A stretch of 64,000 nt of DNA from Epiperipatus broadwayi (GCA_028023455.1 JAQFVV010012396.1:11263296-11327295); one strand, 5' to 3'. Numbered from the stretch's first letter, positions 28,140 through 39,500 are shown. The notes: generated from the sequence alone by a model not told the origin. A program made the numbers and translations.

Positions 28140-28292
28140 CCAAACACTGATTATATATGTGTGTTGGAGATGATGATGTTGAAGATCATTTATCTTTTTC
28201 ACATGTGTGTGGTCGTGTGTATCAGTTGTATTATAAAGTTGATAGCTGAAGGGAATTTGAAAGTCTGTGTTCAAATCCTCTATATTAAATGT
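28140..28292 (+). repeat. Dispersed repeat F3, copy 3 (diverged)
   Basis: Shares the order GATNATTTATCTTTTNCACATNTGTG, GGTCGTGTGTATCAGT, GAAAGTCTGTG with the other F3 copies. It keeps a strong pol III B-box-like GTGTTCAAATCC at its 3' side, which the other two copies lack. Confidence 0.65.
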
Positions 28293-29595
28293 AGCTTTTG
28301 TTTTTAGAAATATAGATAAAATAAAATGTATTCACACAATTATCGATATTTTCAGACTGTTTTTGGCTATGAATGAGGGACAAAACCTCGAAAGCACTAG
28401 GCCTACATTAATTTACTTTGATTGCTTTCTTACCATTAACAGCTTCTTCACCCAGCATGTTAAAGCACTTGTATATACTATAGATGTCTGTAATTAATTT
28501 ATCTGTGCAAAGTCAATGATTTACCTTTAATATACTACAGATAACATCACATAAGAATGAATACAAAATGCTTTAAAATCTATTTAAAAATTACAGTGTT
28601 TCTTTTAAGTCGCGGAAAGTTTTAATAAGTACAAAAAAGTTTTACAAATAGATTTAGCAGTTGGATGCCCTAGTATTTTCATCAAGTTTTTAGTTTCATA
28701 TTGATAATAAATATATGGGCAATTTTTGGAAAATTTAATTCAAGGCTTTTCATTCTTTTAAAATTAGATTTATTTTTGTTTATGCACTTTTTTGTCTCAT
28801 TTTTCTAATTATTATCTTAAATAATTATTACACAAAACACTATATCTATAAGAATAAACTTTAAAATAAAATAAACAAAAAATGGTACTGTTCTAATAGA
28901 CCATGGTAGTCAATGCTATGCAAAAACACATCAATATAACATTACCGGGCCCACCCCATTCTTTGTGAAAGAATAATAATCATATGGGTTAACATAATTC
29001 ATTTATTTCCTTAATAATATTTAATGGATACATTATTGCAAATATTCTATTCTAGTAGAATTCACCATGTACACCAATGCTGGCTGGCCAAACCATCCTC
29101 CTCCCCCTTCCCTCAAACTTTACAAAGTCTACTAGCATTGCTTGAGACATAACTAACTACATCGTGGTGGGGAAAAAATGCTGATAATGCTTTAATTACT
29201 GAACTGTCTTTTTTACTTTTCCCGGATATTTTTAAAAAGGAAAAATAATTATTTATTGATTGATTGATTACAATAGATATTTTTAAAAGAAGATGTGCAT
29301 GGATATTAATGGCACACCTATTAAGAATGATTACTAATTTCCAACTCGATTGGTTTTTGTTTTATTTTAAAGATTAATAAATGTAGCAGATTGAAATGTT
29401 TATATTCTTAGAAATTAAATAAATCCCGTTAAACAAGGAAAGAAGTCGTTTTGAAAGTAAAGTAAAAAATACAATTTTTTAAAACTTTCAAACTTTGCTG
29501 CTATTCATTATTTAGATAATAAACCTGATGTCCCTTATATTTATGAATCATCCCGATTTGTATAAAATCAGATTTACTGTCTAAATAATAATATC
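28293..29595. other. AT-rich DNA, no recognisable gene
   Basis: A patch at 28,940-29,180 is less AT-rich (GGGCCCACCCC near 28,948, then a C/T-rich run CATCCTCCTCCCCCTTCCC near 29,093). It has no open frame of note and no match elsewhere in the window. Confidence 0.45.
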
Positions 29596-29703
29596 AAAAA
29601 GTAGATTGGTCGAGAGTCAACACAGCTGCTTTACAAGTAGTTGTCCTGGGATAGCAGATTCGCTTCCCGGCTGATGCTATGATACATGAGAAAAAATAGA
29701 TTT
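29596..29703 (+). mobile_element. tRNA-derived SINE, third copy
   Basis: The plus strand reads ATTGGTCGAGAGTCAACAC (A-box region), then CTGCTTTACAAGTAG (an anticodon-arm-like hairpin with a 7-nt loop), then GATTCGCTTCCCGGC (B-box region), ending GATGCTATGATACATG and an A-run. It is clearly the same family as the 18.94 and 62.5 kb copies but more diverged. Imperfect 12-bp direct repeats (AAAAAGTAGATT at 29,596-29,607 and AAAAATAGATTT at 29,692-29,703) flank it. Confidence 0.8.
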
Positions 29704-31051
29704 TTCAAGTTTTTAAACTGATTATTACTATACTTTTAAAGCAGATTTATATTTGCCTATTTAATGAACTGTATTTATTTAAACTTCTATGAATTAAAAA
29801 TCTCAATCTTTTACACTTCAATGGCCAATCTTTAGTGTCTATATTAATATCAGTGAGAAATGTAGGCTGCACCTTTTAATTTTTTAAAAAGATTGCTTTG
29901 ATAGCAGATTGAAGATTCTTGATATTGATAATTGTGGACTTCTTTCATGTGACATATATATATATATATGTGTGTGTACACACACAAAAATAAAAGAATG
30001 ATAAATACATCCAAAATATAGGATTCCTTTCTTAAACAACTACATAATAATGGCATTTATATTATCATAATCTATTTGAGCAAAAGAAATAAAAAGTAAA
30101 AAAATCCACATAGCAAATGTAATAAAGAATACTCTACAATAAACAGTGTCTTTGGCTTATTTCCTAAGAGAGAATATTATAATGCATAGAAAAGTGGAAA
30201 TAAATATATATAATTCGGTAATTCCATTTGCGATAACTAACCCTTAATCTAAGTGATTTCATGAAAAACAAAAAAAACGACACTATATTACATTAAGATG
30301 GAAAAAAAAGGTGATGTAACTTCAGATATTTGCTTTTAGCTATATAAATAAGATTAACAAAATATACAGTATTCTGAAATAGTTTTAGATATATATAACT
30401 GATAAAATATATATTTTTTAAAATTAGATTATCAATTTGATAGCATAAGAATAAAAAATTACCATCAAATATACACACTCTCTGTCCTACGAGTGCCTTG
30501 CCTGAATAAAGGCCCGCATTAGATCCCAATACAGTTGCATTGCCTTGTATGGTTGAACGACTTAAAAGCTAAAAGATTCTGCATTTCAGCTCGTCATTTT
30601 CTGGTAGTCAGATATTATTTATCTTCCCAGAAACAAATCATTCAATATATATATTTTGTAATTTTATTTAAAATTTTGTAATCAAGTCAAATATAGCATA
30701 GTTATAAAAAATTAAAAAAAAGACACTAGGTAAATAATCACATTTATAAATGATGTAAAAGCATTGAATGAAATCCCAAAAGTACAAATAAAATGTGCTG
30801 ATACACACTCTCAAATATTTTATGAATCCAGACGAAAAAAAATACATTAATTAATCATAATTTATAATTGTAGAAGGAAAATGAAGTAAAATGGGCTCAA
30901 AACAAATCAAAATTATTAAAAGTATTTTTATATTAATCAGACAAGAAACTTTGGCAATAAATCAAAATTTCATATATATAATGCAATTTGTTTCAAAACA
31001 AATTCGGATTCGCAAGAAATAATTATGTTTTTATGTGTTTCCTTTCATTTT

Positions 31052-31052
<1 letters not shown>
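29704..31052. other. AT-rich DNA with one candidate exon
   Basis: Contains a (TA)n(TG)n(TACACACACA) palindromic microsatellite at 29,955-29,988 and a minus-strand candidate exon at 30,463-30,568, listed separately. Otherwise featureless. Confidence 0.5.
30463..30568 (-). CDS. Candidate internal exon of an unknown protein (weak)
   Basis: On the minus strand a 106-bp segment of clearly higher GC than its surroundings is open in one frame, bounded upstream by a TCTTTTAG acceptor-like site and downstream by GATG/GTAATT, a fair 5' splice site. The frame encodes NATVLGSNAGLYSGKALVG followed by QRVCIFDG. The amino-acid make-up is protein-like, with a possible N-glycosylation site (NAT) and a Cys. 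I do not recognise a family. The polypyrimidine tract is poor, no neighbouring exon is visible, and no copy occurs elsewhere in the window. It could equally be a fragment of an unrecognised repeat. If real it would imply that this part of the window is an intron-rich host gene on the minus strand. Confidence 0.2.
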
Positions 31053-31083
<31 letters not shown>

Positions 31084-31118
31084 TATTATTATTATTGTTG
31101 TTGTTGTTGTTGTTTATT
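31053..31118. repeat. Compound trinucleotide microsatellite (TCA)n(TTA)n(TTG)n
   Basis: Three adjoining trinucleotide blocks that appear to have evolved by point mutation of one another. On the minus strand they give runs of Asn and Asp codons, a low-complexity artefact and not a gene. Confidence 0.95.
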
Positions 31119-31889
31119 AATACACATGCCACAGAGATCATTAAGATGGATGAGATAAAGTATGAGAGATTATAAGTGTAATAATTATATTTATTGATAA
31201 ATATTTTTAAATGAACACAAATGAGTATCACAACAGAATTTATTTTGCTAGTTGAAATATTGGAGTTAAAACTACTATGGAAATCACTATCAGACAGTGT
31301 ATCATTCACTGCAGCCTTTCTTTGTAAATTCCATCTCACAATTATAATTTGGAAATTAGAAGAATATTGATAATATTATTTTTTTTTAAAAAAAAAAAGT
31401 AATTGCTACATATATTTGTAGTTCAAGCTTAATCAATATAGTTAGATTTCCAGTGATCTATCTCTCACTTAACATACTAATTCCATCCAGGATAAATTGG
31501 AATGATCCAACCTTATTTGAAACCATAGCCCTTGCATGAAAGAAAATGAAGATCATTGCATTTTGAAAACTCATGATTATTTTATTTGATTCATGAATTA
31601 GAAACATTGTTGATACATTCATCAATAATTTTATCTATCTATCAACACTACAAGAAAAAAGAAGAAAAAGAAATCAAACTGATGTCAGTTAATTAATCAA
31701 CCAAAACAAGGATTAATAGATTTATTTATTCATCTTTCAATCCAATGAAGAAATATCTAGGATTATTTCATGAAATCATTTGTCAACCTGATTTTAAGGA
31801 TGAATAACTTCATTTATGCATTTGTCAAATAAGGCCAGAAGTACAGAATTGATTAATGGATTATAACTAATATTATTTCATGAACAGAA
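31119..31889. other. AT-rich DNA, no gene supported
   Basis: A minus-strand stretch (31,240-31,339) is open and has a protein-like composition (SDSDFHSSFNSNIS) but no donor site, and it runs into the trinucleotide repeat. I do not call it. Confidence 0.4.
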
Positions 31890-32150
31890 AGAAACAAAGA
31901 ATCTAAAAGATTATCAAATTTTTGTCATGGACAGCTAAATCAGAACAAACACAGGAATATTAAAAATATTTATATATTATTTTAATGTTTTCACAGTTAT
32001 ATGATGTAAATAAAGTAGTTTTTTAGTTAAACCTTGTGTTATTTTTGCTTATGGCAGATGCTATTTCGTCGAAACATTGGGAAATAAAAATAATACAGTT
32101 TAAGCCCAAAACTACTTTATTTGCATCATATAACCATGAAAACCTTAAAC
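31890..32150. repeat. Repeat F4, rearranged left copy
   Basis: GTCATGGACAGCTAAATCAGAACAAAC at 31,924-31,950 (in part) is inverted relative to GTTTGTTCTGATTTATCTGTCC at about 34,350. A second block, GATGTAAATAAAGTAGTTTT (about 32,005) with TTATTTTTGCTTATGGCAGATGC, forms a local hairpin with 32,070-32,145, where GGCAGATGCTATTTCGTCGAA is followed by an inverted AACTACTTTATTTGCATCATA. The same blocks are collinear in the right copy, so this left copy is scrambled. Confidence 0.65.
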
Positions 32151-33861
32151 TACATATATATTCTACCGGACACTCCATCCATTCTGATACAGAGGGCGCC
32201 ACCAGACCACTAGTGTCTGGAAAATTTGTTTACTGTGATCAGAATAAATGATGATGATGGTTTGCGCCGACTAGACTCAGGGAGAAACAAGAGATCTTAA
32301 ATTGTTTAGACAATTGAGACAACAGCACAAAGACAAACGTCAGCCAAATTAAGTTTAAACAAATTCTAAAATTTTATTAAGATAAAATAAATTATGAAAT
32401 ATAATTTATTTATGACACAATAAGTAGGGTTAACTCAGGCGTGTACCAGAAATACTAAAGGTAAAGCTATGACAGACCGACTGATCTTCTAATAAATGAA
32501 TTATAAAAGGGAGGATGTAAATTTCATTCAGCAGAGGATTCACCCAAACATTGGTTCTCACTTTCAGATATTTAAACCATATGCCCTTGAAACAGATCAA
32601 AGAATCCAGCGCCGATGAGCTTTTCGAGGTCCAAAAATTGGTCAGACCACGAATGTCCTTATATCGGTATGAGCTGCACCTATTACTACGTTTAAAATAA
32701 CGGTGATTGATCCACCTCAAGAACAACTGATAAAACATGACTGAAATGAAGTAAAACAATTAAAACTGGTGAATCCCAGCCAAACGATTGCCGAAAATTA
32801 CTCTAAAATTAATAAGAAAAGGTCTCAATAGGAGACAAGCAAATAATTAGAAAAACAGTTATGTCTGCCCCAGCAATTAAAGAAAAGAAAATGAATTACA
32901 AACAAATTCTGAGTACACGCTCTGATAAATTTAAAGCATACGTAATAAATACAAAAATAAATCTATCGGAGAGTGCACATGAGTACAAAAAAATTAAAAG
33001 TTGTAAACACTTTAGCAGAATGAAAGTATCACGCACCTGTAATTTAAAAAGGGATAAATATTATCTTCCTGCTGATAACTTATAAAATTACAAAGAAAAA
33101 CAATTCTAATTTCCACCTTCAGAGATATAAGAAACGAAATCCCCACCTGCGGAAAATTAGACAATAAAGTCGTCAGCCAAAAGATTTTGGAGGTCCGCAA
33201 AAGCGCAAACACAGAGTTTAAAATTAATTATTGAATATTAACATAATTACAGGTAAGCATTTAAAAGGCACGACTGCCAAAGCATTTATAAAAGTCTTAC
33301 ATAAAAATAGAAAACTCACTCGTCACTCTCCAATAAACAAAAATTGACAGTAACTTGGAATCTTAAAACTAAAATTCCAAGACCCACGACAAAATATTAG
33401 AAAACACAGCAAATATTAAATATGAGGCTATATAAATTAGGAATACACATTTATGATTAGATTGAGCAGAGATTTAATGAGAATTAATTTACCCTGGGAA
33501 GAATAAAAACGAAAATAGTTACCTTTCGGTAAAAGCAATGTTCACGTAGAGTGCGCACTATTATTTTAGTTCATTTTCAGGTCTTTAGACAGCAAGATAG
33601 ATATAAAGAGGTTCCGGCTTCTTCTAGGTGTTTAAGGCATTACTGGAGCAAATTTGGAAGTCAGGGATCTGTCTTTTGTTGAGTTAGCAAGCCATTCGGG
33701 TGGTGATAACACGTATAGAATTTTTCATCTTGTTGCAAGCAAAAGTATTTAATAACAGCTGATGTCCTTTAAGAATTTAAATGTCCGCGCTGATATAAAC
33801 TTTCACTTGAGAAACAGCTTGTCTAGTACGAATAATGAATTAACTCTCCAAATTTTCGGGG

Positions 33862-33870
33862 CTATTTATA
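33862..33870 (-). promoter_or_regulatory. Minus-strand TATA box candidate
   Basis: TATAAATAG on the minus strand, flanked by G+C-containing sequence (ACG on one side, CCCCG on the other) inside otherwise AT-rich DNA, so it stands out. About 280 bp upstream on the same strand lie tandem 39-bp units, as often seen in LTR U3 regions. Confidence 0.35.
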
Positions 33871-34149
33871 CGTTGCTCCATTTCCCACGAAACACTTTCC
33901 TTGTTGTCCAATTTCTATGCCTTAGGCAGGGCAAATATTAATCTCCCACTCAATCTATCTAAGAATTCTACCCAGGGATTATTGAAACGAAAACAACTAC
34001 ACAAAAATCAAATCTCCACTCTTTAAAATAAAAGCCACAGGAATGTAATTAGCTAGGTTGCTTGTTTTTTAATTAATTGATTTAAAGTAAAAACAAGCGG
34101 TATATGAAAACTATTTTAAAATAAATCGATAAACACTGAAATGAAGCGT

Positions 34150-34228
34150 TTTACATATAAACGCTTGTGTATTTTGATACACGTATTCTTTACATATAAA
34201 CGCTTGTGTATTTTGATACACGTATTCT
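34150..34228. repeat. 39-bp tandem duplication containing a small hairpin
   Basis: Two head-to-tail copies of a 39-bp unit starting TTTACATATAAACGCTTGTG. Each contains GTGTAT-TTTG-ATACAC, a 6-bp stem with a 4-nt loop. Confidence 0.9.
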
Positions 34229-34329
34229 TTTTTAAATGATAATAAAATTTAAACATTAAACGTTTTAACAAAAATTAAGTTTAGTGAAGATTAAAACTTA
34301 ATCGGATTTCAATCATGTTCAATATATAT

Positions 34330-34515
34330 ATACCTTTAATATTCCTGGGTTTGTTCTGATTTATCTGTCCATGACAAAAAATTAATAATCCTTTAGATTC
34401 TTTTCAAAATTAACCATGACAATGGCAGATGCTATTTCATTGAAACGTTGGAAAGTAAGCAAAAATAACACTCAGTTTAATCCCAAAACAACTTTATTTA
34501 CATCTATATATATAT
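34330..34515 (-). repeat. Repeat F4, right copy (collinear)
   Basis: On the minus strand the order is GATGTAAATAAAGTTGTTTTGG, then a GTGTTATTTTTGCTTAC block, CAACGTTTCAATGAAATAGC, ATCTGCCATTGTCATGG, GAATCTAAAGGATTAT and GTCATGGACAGATAAATCAG. All of these blocks recur, rearranged, at 31,890-32,150. It is followed by a (TA)n tract at 34,507-34,521. Confidence 0.65.
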
Positions 34516-35594
34516 ATATATGCTTTTGCTGCTTGAATTTAAGAACTTAAGGTAAACAGAATAAGTGGTTTCTCATTGAATAAAATAATAAGAATGACCA
34601 TTCATTGAATAAAATAATAATGACCATTCATTGAATAAAATAATAATGACCATTCTATTTTTTTATATACATCACATGTGACCAGATTTTTTATTAATAA
34701 CTAACATTTATTTAATTATTCATCCATTACAGTTAAGACTAATCTAATTATTCTGAAATATTATATGTTTGCTTGCTCAGAGTAATGATTATTTTCTTTA
34801 TTACTATTTTCCACTTTAGTCCATTGGGAAATTATTTTTATTATATATTTACTTATATCAATCAAACATAGATCAGGCATGTAGATCAACACAATATTTT
34901 AGTTTAAATGGATAACAGAACATAGAAAATAATATAAGTTATTAAAAAATCATTATCTAGACAGATAATCTTCCAGGCCGTATTGATGGTTGTACTCTCC
35001 ATTTGAGGTAGAATCCTTATTCAAAGAATGTATTAGCACATTATATGATTATTATCAAAAATGTTGTTGAATTTTGTTGGCCTTTATTCACTTCTCATTT
35101 GTGCATTTCACCAATTTTACTAGTGAATAAACTAAATAGTACCATTTGGTGATTGATTTTTATCTATGACAAATTACAATTTTATTTAAATCGATATAAA
35201 ATCAAACCTAGAATCACTAATGGTGCCATTTTAGACATTGAATAGTCTAATCAGCCTAAGCAAATAAATGTACTAGCGAGTGCAGATCTTACAAACCATA
35301 TTCTCAATAGATATATTCCTATAATGAGCAGAAAATATTACTGTTGTAGAATCAACATTACCATCAATAGGATTTAGTCTAGTAACGCCCTTCAATATGC
35401 TCAACATCAATCTATGATTAGATCAGTAAAGAGTAAATACTATACATTTGTCAACCAAACATGGCTAGTTCCCATTTACTCATGCGTCAATCCCATTGCA
35501 ATATATATATAGTATATAAAAAAAAATCAAATTGTTAGATGCTCTAATCATTAGAATATAAGAAATAGAAGTGATAAGTTGAATTTCCATTCAG
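34516..35594. other. AT-rich DNA with a short tandem repeat
   Basis: Three copies of a roughly 27-30-bp unit CATTGAATAAAATAATAA(GAA)TGAC at 34,573-34,655; otherwise no feature. Confidence 0.6.
34573..34655. repeat. Three-copy tandem repeat, 27-30 bp unit
   Basis: TTCATTGAATAAAATAATAA followed by TGACCA repeated; the first unit has an extra GAA. Confidence 0.9.
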
Positions 35595-36588
35595 AAATTT
35601 TTATCTTAAGCCAATAAACATCACATGACCACCACTTCTTAGGCTTGTGTATAGCTGTTGTTAAAACAGGCAAAACTTACTATATGTATTGCCACACACA
35701 GCAAGCTAGAGTAATCAATGGATGCCAGAAGGCTTGTGCATAAAATCCCTATCTAGTGCCTACTCATCCAATATCCCCAGACTAGTTTCTGGCTTGTGGC
35801 CTTCATCAGTGAGAAGCCTTGGATCTGAGAGCACTGCACCTAGATCTTAGCATCTAAAGCAACCTTCCAGCAGCCACCTTTTATCTCCACTTAACTACAA
35901 AATTATGAGGCTGTTGGAGGGTTGCATTAGATCCTAAGATCTAGGTGCAGTGCTCTCAGATCCAAGGCTCCTCACTAATGAAAGCCACAAGCCAGAAACT
36001 AGTCTGAGGATATTGGATGAGTAGGCACTAGATAGGGATTTTATGCACAAGCCTTCTGGCATCCATTGATTACTCTAGCTTGCTGTGTGTGGCAATACGT
36101 ATAGTAAGTTTTGCCTGTTTTAACAACAGCTATACACAAGCATAAGAAGTGGTGGTTATGTGATGTTTATTGGCTTAAAACCAATCCTGCCTAATAGGAT
36201 AGTGGTGCCTATGGTTATTAAAGAACCAAAGACACCAAAATGTATGGGTACTGAACTGGGTTCAGACCATATGACTATATAAGCTAATGGGCTTGGATTG
36301 AAAACATTAAAGTGTTTTCAATTTAAGACTCATAGTTTTGTACTTAAGTGGAGATAAAAGGTGGCTGCTGGAGGGTTGCATTAGATCCTAAGATCTAGGT
36401 GCAGTGCTCTCAGATCCAAGGCTCCTCACTAATGAAGGCCACAAGCCAGAAACTAGTCTGGAGATATTGTATGAGTAGGCACTAGATGGGGATTTTGTGC
36501 ACAAGCCTTCTGGCATCCATTGATTACTCTAGCTTGCTGTGTGTGGCAATATGTATAGTAAGTTTTGCCTGTTTTAAATTTTTATCTT
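35595..36588. mobile_element. Family F1 composite: inverted A, A, B, A, with 13-bp target duplication
   Basis: Three copies of an A unit (about 230 bp, from GGTGGCTGCTGG / GCATTAGATCC to GTTTTGCCTGTTTT) lie at about 35,640-35,900 (minus), 35,915-36,120 (plus) and 36,355-36,575 (plus). The first two form a near-perfect palindrome whose arms continue out to 35,602 and 36,178. A B unit (GTGATGTTTATTGG ... AATCCTGCC ... GATTGAAAACATT) links the second and third A units, so the direct repeat period is about 450 bp. The 13-bp sequence AAATTTTTATCTT is found at 35,595-35,607 and at 36,576-36,588, enclosing the whole composite exactly. It therefore inserted as one unit, by target-primed reverse transcription judging from the length of the duplication. 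I see no protein. Each A unit holds a hammerhead-like segment. Other copies: 1.2-2.2 kb and 59.45-59.61 kb. Confidence 0.85.
35774..35815 (-). ncRNA. Degenerate type I hammerhead-ribozyme-like motif
   Basis: On the minus strand: TTCTCA, CTGATGA, A, GGC-CACAA-GCC, A, GAAAC, TA, GTC, TGGGGA. CTGATGA and GAAA match the two conserved hammerhead strands and GTC is the usual cleavage triplet. TTCTCA can pair with TGGGGA (helix I, with two G-U pairs), and helix III would be only A-U plus C-G with a 2-nt loop. The two other A units give TCCTCA with TGAGGA (six Watson-Crick pairs, near 35,970-36,010) and TCCTCA with TGGAGA (near 36,423-36,465). In those two the core is CTAATGA, which should inactivate them. 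Penelope-like elements and other retroelements are known to carry minimal hammerheads. An A facing A at the base of helix II departs from consensus. Confidence 0.4.
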
Positions 36589-39500
36589 GTGAGTCCGTCA
36601 CTCTTTTTAATCATAGTGCTAAACCGCATAGAACAATGGAATGATGTGTAATCATAATTAAAAAGTAGATATGAAGAATGCTTTAATATTTATTATGGTA
36701 AATAATATCCACAAAAACACTTTAGATTTTAATTACTTAGAATGAGATATATAATGCATATCAACTCAGCCATAAAAAAATATTTTGAAACAAAAAATGG
36801 AAAGAGACAAATACTAATATTTATTAGTTCATAATATAAAGTATTCATTAAACAAGATTTTGAAATCAGTTTGATGGTACATAGACAAAAATGATATATA
36901 GAGATAACTAAAAAATCACTTTCAAATTTTTAATCTCATAAATAATTTTAATCTTTTATGAGTCTACTTCGCAAATTTTATTTTGAAATTTAAATTACTA
37001 TAAATGCCCTAAAAGCGGCTACTGGTGAGCAAAAATTCCTTGTTCTATTACTGAATGGAAAAGATGAGGAATAAGATATACCTGTGTGTTCTACAAATAT
37101 AGTTATCAAAAGTTATCTGACTTTGTTAACAAATAATGATAAATTTTGAAATACGATTTTTATTGATTTTATAGAAAAACATTAAAATATCTAGTAAATA
37201 TGATCTTGAATTACTGCTATGCAGTTATTGATTGTAATAAATATAATTTTTTCTAATCATAAAAAATGAAGTGTCATTAAACAAAATGATAAAATCAAAG
37301 AGGATCACTTCTGAAAGATTGCTCTTAACAATTTGACTTAAGCTAAGGAAACTTAATTGGTCAAAATATATCTTAAAAATTCATTGGTATGTTTTTTTTT
37401 TTTCAATATTGCTGATTATAATTTCTAAAATCTTTAAGAATACTTGTTAGTAATGAGATAAGGTGAAAGAGATTAAGAATTGAAATGATACAAAGTTTCA
37501 ATAAAATAAAAGTCATATGACATCAAAATATATACAATAAACTATACTAATAAAAAAATGATTGGAATAATTTGAAAGTCAGAAAATTAGTAATAAAGTA
37601 GAAGGTAAATTTTATAAACAAAAAAACAGAGTGGAAAGAACAGTTAATAAATATTTATTTCAAAAAGATAAAAATAATCTGAAAAAAAGAAAGAAAAATA
37701 ATGTGAAATGGAATGTATAGATAATCCAAAAAATATTTCTGGTTTAGAAACATCTTCTCCAGATTTGTTACAATTAATAAAGCTTTTCTGAAGTAGATAA
37801 TTGTGTAATCTGATAACAAATAACTTTTTTTATAAAGGATAGAAGTTTCTCATATATATTAAACTACTTTCAAAACAGGTTGTATCTGCCTGTTTAATTG
37901 GGTTTATTTAAACTTCTAAAAAGATAAATCTCATTCCATTACAATTCTGTGCCAAAATTTCATTGATTATTATAAGATGTTAGACCAAATAAAAGAAGAA
38001 ATTAATCTTGTACCCAGAGAGATTGCCTTAAAAAAGTATTGTAGATTCTATGCTTTATGTAAGCTTTAGCTGTTATCATGTAATTTATATTTATAAATCA
38101 CTTAGGTATTAGTAAATTGTGGTAACCTTAATGATTAACATGACCAAAATCAACCTTAAAACTTATAAATATCAATATAGTAAAAATATAGATGTAATAT
38201 CTATCTATCTAGCTATATAAAATTTTATGTAAGTTGTAATTTATTATTTAATTTATGGAATAAGTTAAGATACGTTGTTTCATTAATATTAAAATTAAGT
38301 TAGTTTACTTTAAACCAATATAATTCAATTTAAGTTATAAAATATATAAAAAAAGAATTATTTATTGTCAAATAAAAAAGAATAATTATTAAAATTATAT
38401 AATATAATTTTATATCAATAGTTTTGATGATTAAAGTTAATATTTTTGTAATTATTAACAGACTAATTAAAATTATTATTCTATTTATTATTTTAAATTT
38501 TTTAATTTAATAATGATGAAATAAATGAAAATGAAATGTGTGTTGATATGGGTGCACACACATTCATGTAACAATTAATTAAATTTTACTTCCTTGCTCT
38601 TAAAGTAGAACTTATCACTTATTTAAATAATAAATGTTGCATTCTTTATTTCATTGAATTTTATAAAAATATTCAAAATAATTATTATAGTAACACAAAT
38701 GATAAATTTTTATGTTTCCAAATTTAAGTTGAAATAATAAGTGTTTTTTTTTTATTAAAAGAAGTATTTAAATATTGTATTAAAATAAAATTTAAAAAAT
38801 ATATTATTTAATAATATTTATTATAAAATTATTTTAAAAGATTAGACAAAAATAATTAATATGTAAATTTTAGCAAGTAACTGGGATTAATTGACCAATC
38901 AAGTATTGGTAAATTATTCCTATAAACATAGGTGAGCAGATGTGAAGGGAGGAGAAATCAAGAAATTTTCAGAATAGAACTGCATTCCCTTTTATTTTTT
39001 AAAATCTAAATCTAAATTTATTTTAAATTTTATTGTTTTGTTTTAAAAGTAGTAACAGTAAATTATAAAACTATGGAAAGTATTTTAAGAAGTTTAGAAA
39101 CTTATTTCAAAATGGAATAAAAAATAAAATCCTCATCAGTATGCTGCCCAAGCCAATTAAGAATCTATGGTAATAGAGGGAAAAAAATATATTTCAGAAG
39201 AAAAAATGCATTGGGCTAAAGAACTTTACTGATTATAAAACCATTTTGCCTACAAAATAATGTGAAGGATATGTAAGAAATTTATATTTATTCATGTTTG
39301 CATGATGAGTGATAGAAAACATTTTTATTAATTTTAATAATTAGCAGTAATAAAAATAGAATTTTATTCAGAAAAACTATTTATATTTTAAGTTTATGAG
39401 AGACTTTAGCAAAGTGATAATAATTTTAAGAAGAAAAAGATCATACTGATTAATTTTTCTAATGAAAATGTATTTACCAATAGTTATTCTGTGTAAATAA

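Larger units (their letters stand above)
32151..34329. other. GC-richer block of unknown origin between inverted F4 copies
   Basis: The composition shifts to visibly higher GC, with CpG and GGCGCC sites (GAGGGCGCCACCAGACC near 32,195) unlike the rest of the window. Short open frames exist on both strands (for example 32,430-32,759 minus and 32,861-33,085 plus), but none shows a domain I recognise. The minus strand has a TATA box (33,862-33,870) and a 39-bp tandem repeat upstream of it, a layout like an LTR or other transposon promoter. Good donor-like sites occur on both strands (ACAG/GTAAGC at 33,250 plus; AAAG/GTAACT near 33,527 minus). I found no second LTR, no primer-binding site beyond a short TGGCGCCC match, and no gag or pol. 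It may be a non-autonomous LTR-like element, a solo promoter region or a host promoter. Confidence 0.4.

Noticed and set aside
31031-31339. Minus-strand frame ending in Asn and Asp runs
   Set aside because: The runs are the trinucleotide microsatellite. The preceding 30 codons look protein-like but lack a donor site or homology.
32190-32222. Retroviral-type primer-binding site (TGGCGCCC)
   Set aside because: Only eight bases match a tRNA 3' complement and no LTR boundary is visible next to it.
32036-32251. 71-codon plus-strand frame
   Set aside because: Lies across the F4 repeat hairpin; non-coding repeat sequence.
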